Shown: piece by piece, positions 52,619-61,274 of the stretch
Numbering within the stretch: the first letter of the stretch is position 1
Layout: every line of letters starts with the position of its first letter
DNA from: VAZQ01 sp035293945
GTDB taxonomy: Bacteria > Pseudomonadota > Alphaproteobacteria > Rhizobiales > Xanthobacteraceae
Assembly (NCBI GenBank): GCA_035293945.1
Contig: DATGLV010000041.1
Location: 1-64,000 of the forward strand
DNA length: 64,000 nucleotides
Reading direction: 5' to 3'
Position numbers and translations under genes: made by a program
The notes under the pieces: model-generated
What the model was told of the DNA's origin: nothing
Databases searched by the model: none
What the model saw: the letters and a program-made list of their open reading frames with translations, nothing else

Positions 52619-54388
52619 ATGAGCCTTAATCGCCGAGAATTGCTGGTTCGCGGCACCAGCGCGGCCGCTTTGGGTGCAGGTGCGCTGGCCCCCACGGCGC
52701 CGGCTGAGGCCCAAGCGCCCGCGATCCAGTGGCAGCGCGAGGCGGACGTGGTGGTGGTCGGCGGCGGCGCCTGCGGCCTCCCCGCCGCGATCGTCGCCCG
52801 GGAAGCCGGCTCCTCGGTGATCCTGGTCGAGGCCGAGGCGCATGTCGGCGGTCACGCGCGGGTGAGCGGCGGCAATCTGCCGCTCGGCGGCGGCACCAGT
52901 GTGCAGAAGCGCTACGGCATCGTGGATACACCCGATTTGGTGTTCGCCGACCTCACCGACTGGTCGGTCGTGCAGCCGAATGGCTTTCCGGATTATCGCT
53001 ACAACGATCGCGAGATCATCCGCGCTTTCGCCGACAATTCCGCCGCCACTTTCGAGTTCCTGCGCGCGCATGGCGTGGTCTTCGTCGACAAGCCGCCGGA
53101 TCGCCAGGGCGGATCGTCCGTGGGCAATTCGGTGCTGCGCACCATGCATTGCGCGCCCGTCGATTGGCCGCTCATCCAGACCGGCGCACCCGCAACGCCG
53201 GCCCAGCGCATGACCATGTCGACCGGCAACGGACTGATGCAGCCGCTCGACGCGGCGGCGCAAAAAGCCGGGGTTGAATATCTGCTCGAGCACCGGATGA
53301 CAGCGATCCATCGTGAGGAACCAAAGTCAGGCCGCGTGCTGGGCATCTCGGTCGACAACAACGGCACCAAGCTCAATATCCGCGCCCGCAAGGCGGTGAT
53401 CATCGCGACCGGCGGTTCGAGCGGCAACGTGAACTTCCGCCGCATGTTCGATCCGCGCCTCACGGAAGAATATTGTGGGATCGCCGGCATGCCCTGGTCG
53501 AACCAGGATGCGAGCGGCGAGCTTGCTGCACTCGCGATCAACGCCTCGCTCTGGGGCCTGTTCAATTTCACCAGCGAGACCGGCTCTGGCCTGACCAAGC
53601 CCGGGCAGATCGGCTGCCAATACGGCTACGTGAACCTGCACTGGCAGACCGGCAGCCCGATGTTCCCCAAGGCGCGCGCCACCGGGCTGCACGTCGCCGA
53701 CTGGCAGGACGTCATCACCGTCAACATGCTGGGCAAGCGCTTCTACGACGAGACCGGGCGGCAATATACTTCCAACAGCTACAAGCAGCTCGATCCCTAC
53801 GTCCACGGCGACTATCGCAACGCCGAGAACGTGAAGTTTGCGCCCAACAACTGGATCAATGCCGCCATGGCCGGCATCGGCGACGGGCACAATGGCGGTG
53901 GGCCGATCTGGGCGATCTTCGATTCCGCCGCGGCCGAGCGCGAGAAGTGGGATCCCAAGCCCCCGAACGTCGATATCGAAGGCGGCTTCTTCTACGTCGC
54001 CGACACGATCGCCGAGCTCGCCAAGTCGATCAAGATCAAGTACCAGCGTGTGCCGATGCCGCCCGAGAATCTGGAGGAGACGGTCGGCCGCTACAACGGC
54101 TTCGTCCAGCAGGGCCGGGACTGGGATTTCGGCAAGCCGCGGCCGCTCCACACCATCGCCAAGCCGCCGTTCTATGCGGCCTGGTCGACGCCGGTCATCC
54201 ACGACACCCGCGCAGGCCTGCGCATCAACGCGCGCATGCAGGTGGTCGACATGAATGGCGAGGTGATTCCCGGTCTTTATTGCGGGGGCGAGTCCGCCGG
54301 CGGCTTCAGCATGCACGGACTCGCGCGCTGCACCTCACAGGGCTTCATCGCCGGGCGGAACGCGCACGGCGAGGACCGGCACGCGTGA
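52619..54388 (+). CDS. Tat-exported FAD-dependent oxidoreductase (fumarate reductase/ketosteroid dehydrogenase type)
   Basis: A 589-residue FAD_binding_2 protein. Twin-Arg leader LNRRELLVRGTSAAALGAG, Rossmann motif ADVVVVGGGACGLPAAIVA, EAEAHVGGHARVSGGNLPLG and C-terminal FAD contact GLYCGGESAGGFSMHGLARC. Because it is exported and has no haem domain, it probably passes electrons to a separate periplasmic carrier. The substrate is unknown; steroid, urocanate and fumarate-type reactions are known for relatives. GGGAGG six bases before the ATG supports the start. It has no same-strand partner close by. Confidence 0.83.
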   Translation: MSLNRRELLVRGTSAAALGAGALAPTAPAEAQAPAIQWQREADVVVVGGGACGLPAAIVAREAGSSVILVEAEAHVGGHARVSGGNLPLGGGTSVQKRYGIVDTPDLVFADLTDWSVVQPNGFPDYRYNDREIIRAFADNSAATFEFLRAHGVVFVDKPPDRQGGSSVGNSVLRTMHCAPVDWPLIQTGAPATPAQRMTMSTGNGLMQPLDAAAQKAGVEYLLEHRMTAIHREEPKSGRVLGISVDNNGTKLNIRARKAVIIATGGSSGNVNFRRMFDPRLTEEYCGIAGMPWSNQDASGELAALAINASLWGLFNFTSETGSGLTKPGQIGCQYGYVNLHWQTGSPMFPKARATGLHVADWQDVITVNMLGKRFYDETGRQYTSNSYKQLDPYVHGDYRNAENVKFAPNNWINAAMAGIGDGHNGGGPIWAIFDSAAAEREKWDPKPPNVDIEGGFFYVADTIAELAKSIKIKYQRVPMPPENLEETVGRYNGFVQQGRDWDFGKPRPLHTIAKPPFYAAWSTPVIHDTRAGLRINARMQVVDMNGEVIPGLYCGGESAGGFSMHGLARCTSQGFIAGRNAHGEDRHA

Positions 54389-54405
54389 GGCGCGTGTTGT
54401 ACGGC

Positions 54406-54548
54406 GGGCAACGCGCCGGCACAGGACCCCTCACAGCCACGGCATGCCTGCGCGTTGCCCAAGCGTTGTGGTGCATCCCTATGACGCGTGGGCAAAATTG
54501 CGCCGCGCGTCGTGCACTTGCAGCTCAACGCGAAGCAATTTTGCCCAC
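54406..54548. repeat. two nested perfect inverted repeats
   Basis: GGGCAACGCG (54406-54415) pairs with CGCGTTGCCC (54451-54460). GTGGGCAAAATTGC (54488-54501) pairs with GCAATTTTGCCCAC (54535-54548). Both are perfect. Related copies of the second unit are at 60702 and 61118. They fill the 170-base convergent gap after the flavoprotein gene. Confidence 0.85.
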
Positions 54549-54558
54549 CCCGCCCCGC

Positions 54559-55728
54559 TCAGGCCGGGCCGGCCTCCCGTGGGGAAACGAGCAGTGCATG
54601 GTGAGCAAGCACGCGTGCGCTCGCTTTGGCGCGTGGTGTAGTCCTGCCGGCTTCCGCGGCATGCATGGCCGTCTTGGTTGCGGGCTTCGCATCGCGCCTG
54701 GCCGCGCGCTGCAACCGTGCCTCCGCACTGAAGCGGTGCGATCGCGGCGACGAGCTGTCCGCCACGACTGGTTCTTTCCGTCGATGGTGATGCAGACCGA
54801 TGCACGCCATGTCGGCCTCGCTCACTGGTAGAGTCTTCTCCTCGGTCGCAGCCGTGCTGCTGCCCTCGTCGAGGGCAGCGCGCACTTCTGTTTCAGCAAG
54901 TCGCTGGCTGCGCAGCACAGCCGCAAGCTCGTGCCATGGCCCGCGCGGCTGCAGATGCGCCGGATCAATGCCTGGCAGTGGCCGCTCGATGTTGATCTGC
55001 GCGGCATTGGCGTCGATCCATTGCCACAACGGCACCGATCTGCCGTCTGCGTCGTTGATGTCGACGGCGCAACCATGACCATAGCCGCCGGTCGTGAGGC
55101 TGCCGCCATGAAGAGAATTCCCGATGCGCGCCTTGTAGCCGGATGCCAGTCCCTGACGATAGTCGTCCCTAAATCCGCTGAGGATCGTCCAGCGAAAGCC
55201 CGCCGCGTCCATGGCGCGTCCAGCGCGGTAAAGGATCTCGCGGAAGTCCGCATCCATGCCGGCGATCACATAATCGCCCAGCGTCATGCCGAGCCGCGCT
55301 GCAGCGGCTGCGTCCTTCCAGGTGAAGTCGCCGCTGCCGTCCCGCTTCGTGGTCGATCGCTCGTATACGCCCCACAAATATTGGTTCACATCGCCCATTA
55401 TCGGATCTGGGGTCGGGCCTTCGCTCGACAGAGGCGGTAAGGTCGTCGCCTCGCCCAAGCCAGCTTCGCTCGGCGGCGGCATCGGCTCGCTGGTCAGCGC
55501 TGCGACGCTCGCTTCGCCCGGCGGCGGTGCCGCTGGCAAAGCCGCGCGAGCTTCTATCGGCGGCGCAAGCGCAGCGGCGATCGGAGCCTGCACGATCCGT
55601 CGCTTCGGTGCCGGAGACTTGCTCATGGACAGAAGAATCGAGCCCGCAGCCGCCGTCGCCAGCGCCCCCGCGATGGCACCGATCAGAGATCGCTCCAACC
55701 CGCCAAATCCACGCCCCTTGAACGTCAT
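54559..55728 (-). CDS. membrane-anchored M15-like (D-Ala-D-Ala carboxypeptidase type) peptidase
   Basis: A 389-residue protein. An N-terminal hydrophobic segment (LIGAIAGALATAAAGSILLS) is followed by a Pro/Ala-rich linker to about residue 110, then a domain with TILSGFRDDYRQGLASG, LHGGSLTTGGYGHGCAVDIN (His207/His218, Asp223) and IDPAHLQPRGPWHEL (His258). This resembles the zinc site S-x-H...A-V-D...H-x-H of M15 peptidases, with an insert between the first His and the Asp. It would trim cell-wall stem peptides. The last 90 residues are basic and low-complexity. Divergent from an L,D-transpeptidase gene, which fits a wall-related role. Confidence 0.68.
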   Translation of the reverse strand: MTFKGRGFGGLERSLIGAIAGALATAAAGSILLSMSKSPAPKRRIVQAPIAAALAPPIEARAALPAAPPPGEASVAALTSEPMPPPSEAGLGEATTLPPLSSEGPTPDPIMGDVNQYLWGVYERSTTKRDGSGDFTWKDAAAAARLGMTLGDYVIAGMDADFREILYRAGRAMDAAGFRWTILSGFRDDYRQGLASGYKARIGNSLHGGSLTTGGYGHGCAVDINDADGRSVPLWQWIDANAAQINIERPLPGIDPAHLQPRGPWHELAAVLRSQRLAETEVRAALDEGSSTAATEEKTLPVSEADMACIGLHHHRRKEPVVADSSSPRSHRFSAEARLQRAARRDAKPATKTAMHAAEAGRTTPRAKASARVLAHHALLVSPREAGPA

Positions 55729-56018
55729 TAACAGTCCATCCCCGCCAGCGACCTATCCCCGCTCGGCACGGGCGAAAATTTGCACGGCCGGCGGCCCGCC
55801 GTCAAACGTGGCGACGCGCGCAAATGTGAAGCCAAATTACCGCAAAGCGGCACTTGCCGGCCTTAATGAGCCCGACATCGGTCCATAAAGAGCCCGGTCC
55901 GGGTCGTCGTGAGCGGGAACTCCCGCACGGCAGGCGTGTTTTAATGGCGGAATCTACTGGGAGAAAAATCGATCCCACGCGGAGATAGCCGACTGGCCAG
56001 CTAGGAGCCCGGATACGC

Positions 56019-57497
56019 ATGGCGCCTCGTCATTACAATCTCAAACAAACATCGGTTCTGTGCACTGCGAGCCTCGCGATTGCAGGTTTGTTCGCGTTCC
56101 TCACCACAAGCAGCGAGGTCCGCGCCGCGAGCTCTCATAGAGATCGGTCAATGTTTTCAGACTCGCGCGCTGCCGGCGAACCTGTCATGGCCGTCGTTTC
56201 GCTGCGCAATCAGCGAGTGAGCGTCTATGATTCACATGGCTTGATCGCGCGAGCACCCGTATCGACCGGGCAGAAGGGACGTGAGACACCCGCCGGTATC
56301 TTCAGCGTCATCGAGAAGGAGGCGGAGCATTACTCGAACCTCTACGACGACGCCTACATGCCCCACATGCAGCGCATTACCTGGTCCGGCATCGCGCTCC
56401 ACGGCGGCCCGCTACCCGGATATGCCGCCTCGCACGGCTGTATACGGATGCCGTACGATTTCGCGGCCCGTCTGTTCGACATGACCAAGCTCGGCATGCG
56501 AGTGATCGTAGCGCCGACCGACCCAGCACCCGTCGAGATTTCTGATCCGGCTCTATTCCAACCCAAGCCGGGCGCCGCCGAGGCGGCTGCTGCGCGTGCG
56601 ACCGAAGCCGCCGAGGCGACCCGTAACGCCGAGCAGGCCAAGCTGGCCGCGGGAGCCGCGTCGCGAGAAGCCGCCAAGGCGACAGCGAGCGTGCGGATGG
56701 CTGAAAATCTGAAAGCCAGAGCGGACGCTCAATTGGCCGCTGCGGAGCGTTTGGCCGCCCCCGCGGATTCGGAGCATCCAGTGCAGCCCGCGGAGCAGAT
56801 CAAGGATTATGCAACCGCAAAGGCGGAGGCAGTTGATGCCCAGCTAGCCAACGCCAGGGCCGAGCAGCAGCAGAAGCTCGATGCGCTTTCCTCTGCGCGT
56901 GAAACCGCGGCGGCGGCCGAGACCGCACGTACGGCCGCAGCCCAGCAGGCGCGAGAGGCGGCGCGCGCGCTCGAGCCGGTCTCGGTCTTCATCAGCCGCA
57001 AGACGCAGCGCCTTTATGTCCGGCAGGGCTTCCAGCCGATATTTGAAAGTCCCGTCAGCATTGCGGACGCCGACCGCCCGATCGGAACGCATGTCTTCAC
57101 CGCCATGGACCGCGCGGGCAAGGATAACCTGCAGTGGAGCGTGGTCTCCCTTGTCGAAGGTGGGCATCGGGCGCCGGCAACCGAGGGACTGGGCCACGGC
57201 AACGGCGGGCCCGACCTTGCCGAAGCGAAAGATGCACTCGCGCGGATCACCATTCCGCAGGACGTATTGGACCGAATCGAAGAGATGGCCGGGCCGCGGT
57301 CATCCTTGATCATTTCAGATGAAGCCGCGAGCTCGGAGACCGGCAAGGGCACGGACTTCATCGTGCTCTTGAGCGGCGAACCACAAGGAGGGATCAAGTT
57401 CCGGCATCATGATGGGGAAACGGCGCGGACCGATCGACCGCGCGGCGTTCCGACCAACTGGTCGGCACCGTTCGCGAACCGGTTTTCTGTTTGGTGA
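56019..57497 (+). CDS. L,D-transpeptidase with two YkuD-like domains, the second lacking its active site
   Basis: A 492-residue exported protein. Domain 1 (about 55-165) is a normal YkuD catalytic domain, with ALHGGPLPGYAASHGCIRMP giving His128, Ser138-His139-Gly140-Cys141 and Arg143. An Ala/Glu-rich coiled coil follows (about 190-315; AAEAAAARATEAAEATRNA). Domain 2 (about 318-455) starts like another YkuD unit (SVFISRKTQRLYVRQGFQPI) but where the catalytic S-H-G-C should be it reads SLIISDEAASSETG. It would make 3-3 cross-links or attach proteins to peptidoglycan. The inactive half may serve in binding. Membrane anchor or signal: LCTASLAIAGLFAFLTT. Confidence 0.83.
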   Translation: MAPRHYNLKQTSVLCTASLAIAGLFAFLTTSSEVRAASSHRDRSMFSDSRAAGEPVMAVVSLRNQRVSVYDSHGLIARAPVSTGQKGRETPAGIFSVIEKEAEHYSNLYDDAYMPHMQRITWSGIALHGGPLPGYAASHGCIRMPYDFAARLFDMTKLGMRVIVAPTDPAPVEISDPALFQPKPGAAEAAAARATEAAEATRNAEQAKLAAGAASREAAKATASVRMAENLKARADAQLAAAERLAAPADSEHPVQPAEQIKDYATAKAEAVDAQLANARAEQQQKLDALSSARETAAAAETARTAAAQQAREAARALEPVSVFISRKTQRLYVRQGFQPIFESPVSIADADRPIGTHVFTAMDRAGKDNLQWSVVSLVEGGHRAPATEGLGHGNGGPDLAEAKDALARITIPQDVLDRIEEMAGPRSSLIISDEAASSETGKGTDFIVLLSGEPQGGIKFRHHDGETARTDRPRGVPTNWSAPFANRFSVW

Positions 57498-57526
57498 GCG
57501 ACCGGGGCCGCACGGCACGCTCCGGA

Positions 57527-57640
57527 GTGCTGCGGGCAACGCATTTGTCCACCTTATTGGGGTGAGGCGCGCCCAACCAAACACAAATGCGTGGCTCCGG
57601 TGCGCCGATCGTTGTTGCTGCAAGCAAATAGCAACACTCG
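57527..57640. repeat. palindromic repeat with a 7-bp hairpin, relative of the copy at 60757-60850
   Basis: ACGCATTTGT (57539-57548) pairs with ACAAATGCGT (57583-57592). A second stem, TGTTGCT (57613-57619) with AGCAACA (57630-57636), follows. The region around CACAAATGCGTGGCTCCGG recurs at 60788 with sequence changes that keep the second stem. Confidence 0.75.
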
Positions 57641-57734
57641 GGGTTCGTACGGCATGGCGGCGCGGGATGTCGAAGCACCATGCTGCGCAAAAATCCAAAC
57701 CATGCACGGTGAATCGGTATGCCGGTGCCGTCGG

Positions 57735-57748
57735 CTGATCTAGATCAA
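57735..57748. promoter_or_regulatory. FNR/FixK-type box upstream of the DUF937 gene
   Basis: CTGATCTAGATCAA matches the TTGAT-N4-ATCAA consensus at nine of ten defined bases. It is centred about 67 bases before the ATG at 57809, a spacing suited to activation. It suggests control by oxygen limitation through an FNR/FixK-like regulator. Confidence 0.6.
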
Positions 57749-57808
57749 AAGGGCCATTGGCAATATACTGACTAACTGCTGGGGGCTGTCCCAATTGGAG
57801 ACGCTCTC

Positions 57809-58909
57809 ATGGCCAACAATCTTGTCTCCCTTGTCATGGAATTTCTTACGCCTGATATGATCGGGCGCATGGCTTCCCTGCTCGGTGTTGACAGCGCAAA
57901 AGCGCAATCCGCCATCAACACCGCCGTACCATCACTCTTGGCGGGTTTCAGCAACGTCGTCGCTCAGCCTGGTGGTGCACAACGGCTGGCGGACGCCGCC
58001 ACGCAGCAAGCCGGAGCTCTCGACGGCTTCTCCCGCATGCTCGGGACGGGAAGACAATCCGCATTCATTGAAAATGGATCGCAGATGCTTTCGTCTGTGC
58101 TGGGCAATCAGAACCAAAATATGCTTTCCAGTGTAATCGGCAGATTTACGGGAATTGGGCAGGGTGCGAGCGGGTCCTTGCTCGGAATGCTGGCCCCAGC
58201 GGTCTTGGGGATCATCACGCGGCAACTGGGGCCGCGAGCCGATCCGAGCGGGATTGCAGATCTTCTCGCGAGCCAGAAGGAGAACATTGCTGCCGCCTTG
58301 CCCTCAGGATTCGCCAACCAAGTTGTTGGGACCGGGCTCCTCGACTCGTTAGGCGGCGCAGCGCGGACAACGGCCGCCGAAAGCGGTGAGGCGCCGCGGT
58401 ATGCGACGCCTATGCCCGCCGCCGCGGCGAACGATACCGGGCGACGCGCCGCCGCAGCGTCCGCCCGGCCCAATTGGCTTTATTGGCTTATTCCGGCTGC
58501 AGCACTTGCCGCCGTGCTCGTCTTCCTGGTCAACAGGCCAGCGGAGCAGACCGCGCCGCGTGAGGAAACGACCGGGCAGGCGACCACCACCGCCGCTCTT
58601 GATATCGATAAGCAGGTCACCGACACGATCACCGGCCTGCGCACGACGCTTGCCGGCATCACTGACGCCGCCTCCGCGCATGCGGCCCTACCCAAGCTTC
58701 GGGACGCCGCGGCGCAGATGGACAGGCTCGATGGTCTGAGCAGGCAGCTGCCGGCGGAGCAGCGTAAAAGTGTCGGCTCGGCTGTCAATCCGACAATGCC
58801 GACGCTCAACCAGCTGTTCGACAAGGTGCTGGCGGTTCCGGGCGCTGCCGATGAGCTCAAGCCAACAGTCGATGACCTAAGGAGCAAGCTCGCTGCGTTC
58901 ACAATCTGA
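57809..58909 (+). CDS. DUF937-family membrane protein with an OmpA-linker-like C-terminus
   Basis: A 366-residue protein. Residues 1-165 are DUF937-like helical sequence (LVSLVMEFLTPDMIGRMASLLG, TAVPSLLAGFSNV, SLLGMLAPAVLGIITRQLG). One membrane helix follows near 225-243 (WLYWLIPAAALAAVLVFLVN). The rest, about 120 residues, is helical (TDTITGLRTTLAGITDAASA). DUF937 proteins have no settled function; YidB-like members are related. GGAGA lies seven bases before the ATG. An FNR/FixK-type box is placed upstream, so expression may rise at low oxygen. No operon partner is within 180 bases. Confidence 0.8.
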   Translation: MANNLVSLVMEFLTPDMIGRMASLLGVDSAKAQSAINTAVPSLLAGFSNVVAQPGGAQRLADAATQQAGALDGFSRMLGTGRQSAFIENGSQMLSSVLGNQNQNMLSSVIGRFTGIGQGASGSLLGMLAPAVLGIITRQLGPRADPSGIADLLASQKENIAAALPSGFANQVVGTGLLDSLGGAARTTAAESGEAPRYATPMPAAAANDTGRRAAAASARPNWLYWLIPAAALAAVLVFLVNRPAEQTAPREETTGQATTTAALDIDKQVTDTITGLRTTLAGITDAASAHAALPKLRDAAAQMDRLDGLSRQLPAEQRKSVGSAVNPTMPTLNQLFDKVLAVPGAADELKPTVDDLRSKLAAFTI

Positions 58910-59089
58910 TACGCCCACGCATCAAACAGGATGCGCTTGCCGCAAAGGTGCGGGCTAAACAAATTGCGCCGCGATGGTCAGCTGAAGATGAGCGCCATGC
59001 AGCCCCTCGCCAGCAAATGGGGGAAGGTCCGCCGGGCTCCTTGAGATCGAGCATGCCAACCTCCATTTGCTGGCCGAGCATACGGTCGA

Positions 59090-60589
59090 ATGAACATGCC
59101 CTTGCCGCCGATAGATCGGGAAGACCGGGTCTCGAGCGGCGGCCTCGTCGCTTGGCGCGGCAAGGGGCTTATTCGCATCCTTCTGCTCCTGACCGCGGGT
59201 GCCGCGATTGCGGCGGTTGCCGCAGCTTTCAGCATCACGCGCGACTACGGTTTCCTGCAGGTGTCAATTCTCACGGGCTCGGTCGGGGGCAACTATTATC
59301 AGCTGGCCACGCGGCTGGCCGAGCGGGCGGCGCGTGGCCACGGCACGGTGACGGTTGTTCCCACCGCGGGGTCGCTTGAGAACGTGGATCAGCTGGCACG
59401 TGGGGCTTGCGCCGAGAATTTCGCTTTCATCCAGGACGGAACGCCCGTGCCCGGTGCGGCCGGGCTTGAGCTCCTGGGTCGTCTCCCCGAGCCCGAGTCG
59501 CTGTTCCTGCTCGGCCGGCAGGACAATATCTTCCACGCCTTTGCTGATCTACGCGGGGCCTCAATCGGGATCGGGCCTGAAGGATCCGGCACCGCCTACC
59601 TCATGCGCCAGCTGTTCGAGGACCCGGATCTGCGGCAATTGGATGTCCATCTGTCGAACCACGAGCTGGTGGAGCAGGCGCGCCTCGTCGCTGAGGGCAA
59701 GCTCGACCTTGCCGCCTTGGTGATGCAAGAGAATGCTGAGCTCCTTCGCACCATGGTCAAGCAATATCACCTGGACATCGTTGCGCCCCGGGACATCGGG
59801 GGTGTGATTGCGCGGTATCCGGAGCTCAGTCTCGGCACCATTCCGGCGGCCCGGTACGACGTGGCTCCGCCAATTCCCCCGGTCGATAAGCAGATCACCC
59901 ATCTCGCCACCCTGGTTATTGCGAGCTCGTGCGCCAAACGTGCCGACCGGATCGCGCTTCTCACGCTGCTCGAACAGGAGCTCCCCGGTTTCCTCCGCGC
60001 CAATCCTCCGGGCGCTACGAACCCGGCCACGATGGCGCCGCTCGCCCTGGAAGCACATCAGTTTTTTCGTTCCGGCGAAGCCGATTTTTCCGACCGATAC
60101 TTCCCCCGGCTCGTGAACATCATGTCGCCGGCCTACTGGGTCTACCTGGTCATGGCCGTGACTATCCTTTTCAAGGCAATGACGGGCTACAGTCGGTTTC
60201 GCCTATGGCGGCTCGATGCATCGCGCACAAAGCTCGAGACCGCGCTGAAGGATTTTGTGGACCCTGGCCTCACTTACGCGCAAATCCGTGACGCGGCCGA
60301 GCACACGATCATGAGCACGAAGCAGCGCGCCGATGCCAAAGCCATCCTGGAAGAACTGGGGAATCTGCGCGCGCGTTGTGAGCGTCAGACCGGTTCACTG
60401 ATTACCCCGATGGGAGACGAGATGTACTATCGATATCAGCGATCCCTGATCGACGAGGCGAGAACGGCCCTGGCAACCCTGCTTGAACGATGTCATTCCA
60501 CCCCAAGCAAGACGATCAGCCTTGCGCCTGACCCCGAGGAACCCGCGGAAGCAATACGAAAGGCATCTCCACGCTCGGATGGAACGTGA
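59090..60589 (+). CDS. TAXI-family TRAP-type solute-binding protein anchored at both ends
   Basis: A 499-residue protein. An N-terminal hydrophobic segment (LIRILLLLTAGAAIAAVAAAF) leads to a TAXI domain: VSILTGSVGGNYYQLATRLAE, VVPTAGSLENVDQLARG, LRGASIGIGPEGSGTAYLMRQ (in part). At about 352-372 a second membrane helix (YWVYLVMAVTILFKAMTGY) is followed by a charged helical tail of about 120 residues that should lie in the cytoplasm. Ordinary TAXI receptors are soluble and about 320 residues long. No DctM-like permease is nearby. A sensor or regulatory role rather than transport is possible. Confidence 0.8.
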   Translation: MNMPLPPIDREDRVSSGGLVAWRGKGLIRILLLLTAGAAIAAVAAAFSITRDYGFLQVSILTGSVGGNYYQLATRLAERAARGHGTVTVVPTAGSLENVDQLARGACAENFAFIQDGTPVPGAAGLELLGRLPEPESLFLLGRQDNIFHAFADLRGASIGIGPEGSGTAYLMRQLFEDPDLRQLDVHLSNHELVEQARLVAEGKLDLAALVMQENAELLRTMVKQYHLDIVAPRDIGGVIARYPELSLGTIPAARYDVAPPIPPVDKQITHLATLVIASSCAKRADRIALLTLLEQELPGFLRANPPGATNPATMAPLALEAHQFFRSGEADFSDRYFPRLVNIMSPAYWVYLVMAVTILFKAMTGYSRFRLWRLDASRTKLETALKDFVDPGLTYAQIRDAAEHTIMSTKQRADAKAILEELGNLRARCERQTGSLITPMGDEMYYRYQRSLIDEARTALATLLERCHSTPSKTISLAPDPEEPAEAIRKASPRSDGT

Positions 60590-60609
60590 AGCTGGAGCGC
60601 ATTCAAACC

Positions 60610-60850
60610 TGTAGGGCGAGCAACGCGCTTGCGCAGAAAGTCTGTACACACCACGGCATTTCTGCACGTTGTCCATGCGCTGCGCTGCGGCTCGCATCCA
60701 CGTGGGCAAAATTGCGCAGCGCCTCGCGCATTTCAAACTCAGTGCGCAGCAATTTTGCCCCACCCTACACCGGCGCGTCCGACCAAGCACAAATGCATGG
60801 CTCCGCAACACCGGTCATTGTTATTAGCAATCAAATAACAACAGCCGGGC
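60610..60850. repeat. cluster of palindromic repeats
   Basis: GTGGGCAAAATTGCGC (60702-60717) pairs with GCAATTTTGCCC (60749-60760), matching the unit at 54488. From 60757 a second unit follows, related to 57580-57640, with the stem TGTTATT (60819-60825) and AATAACA (60834-60840). These occupy much of the 685 gene-free bases between the TAXI gene and the haem c/propeller gene. Confidence 0.8.
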
Positions 60851-60930
60851 TCATGCGAGCGGCCTGAGCCATGCGACGAGCGCATACTGGTACTGCATAC
60901 TGGTGGAGCGATCGAGATGCGATTGCGAAT

Positions 60931-60957
60931 CAAAAACCCGGCGCGGTTAACGCCGGG
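60931..60957 (-). terminator. rho-independent terminator on the minus strand
   Basis: CCCGGCG (60937-60943) and CGCCGGG (60951-60957) form a perfect 7-bp stem. Read on the minus strand it is followed by TTTTTG, so it would stop leftward transcription. The nearest leftward gene (61275-63419) already has its own terminator at 61211-61244. Confidence 0.7.
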
Positions 60958-61032
60958 CACAAATCATCAGTTTCAATTTCGTCAATGCCTCAAGGGCGCG
61001 TGATTTGTCAAGCACCGGCGCGACAGTGCTTA

Positions 61033-61165
61033 CAGGGTGGGCAACGCCCCAGCGCAGTGTCGATCCAAGCACTGCGGACCACCGGCGCGTCGCCTACGCG
61101 CGGCGAGACAGTTCCGCGTGGGCAAAATTGCGCAGCGCCTCGCATCCTTAAATCTCGGTGCGAAG
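61033..61165. repeat. partial copy of the GTGGGCAAAATTGC repeat
   Basis: GTGGGCAAAATTGCGCAGCG (61118-61137) and the next ten bases match the left half of the repeat at 60702. The right arm is absent or changed. An AGGGTGGGCAACGC-type unit precedes it at about 61033. Confidence 0.7.
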
Positions 61166-61210
61166 AGCTCCATCAAGGTCACGATTCGCCACGACGGCAA
61201 ACACCCAATA

Positions 61211-61244
61211 GAAAAAGGGTCCGCTTCTCATCGAAGCGGACCCT
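61211..61244 (-). terminator. rho-independent terminator of the haem c/propeller gene
   Basis: GGGTCCGCTTC (61217-61227) and GAAGCGGACCC (61233-61243) form a perfect 11-bp stem with loop TCATC; A61216 and T61244 extend it. On the minus strand it is followed by TTTTTC. It lies 31 bases after the stop codon of the minus-strand gene ending at 61275, an ideal position. Confidence 0.92.
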
Positions 61245-61274
61245 CGTGTTTGCTCCAGCTTTGACCAGTGCCGA

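Noticed and set aside
53327..54316. 329-codon minus-strand frame
   Set aside because: Antisense to the Tat-exported flavoprotein gene, whose FAD motifs are clear.
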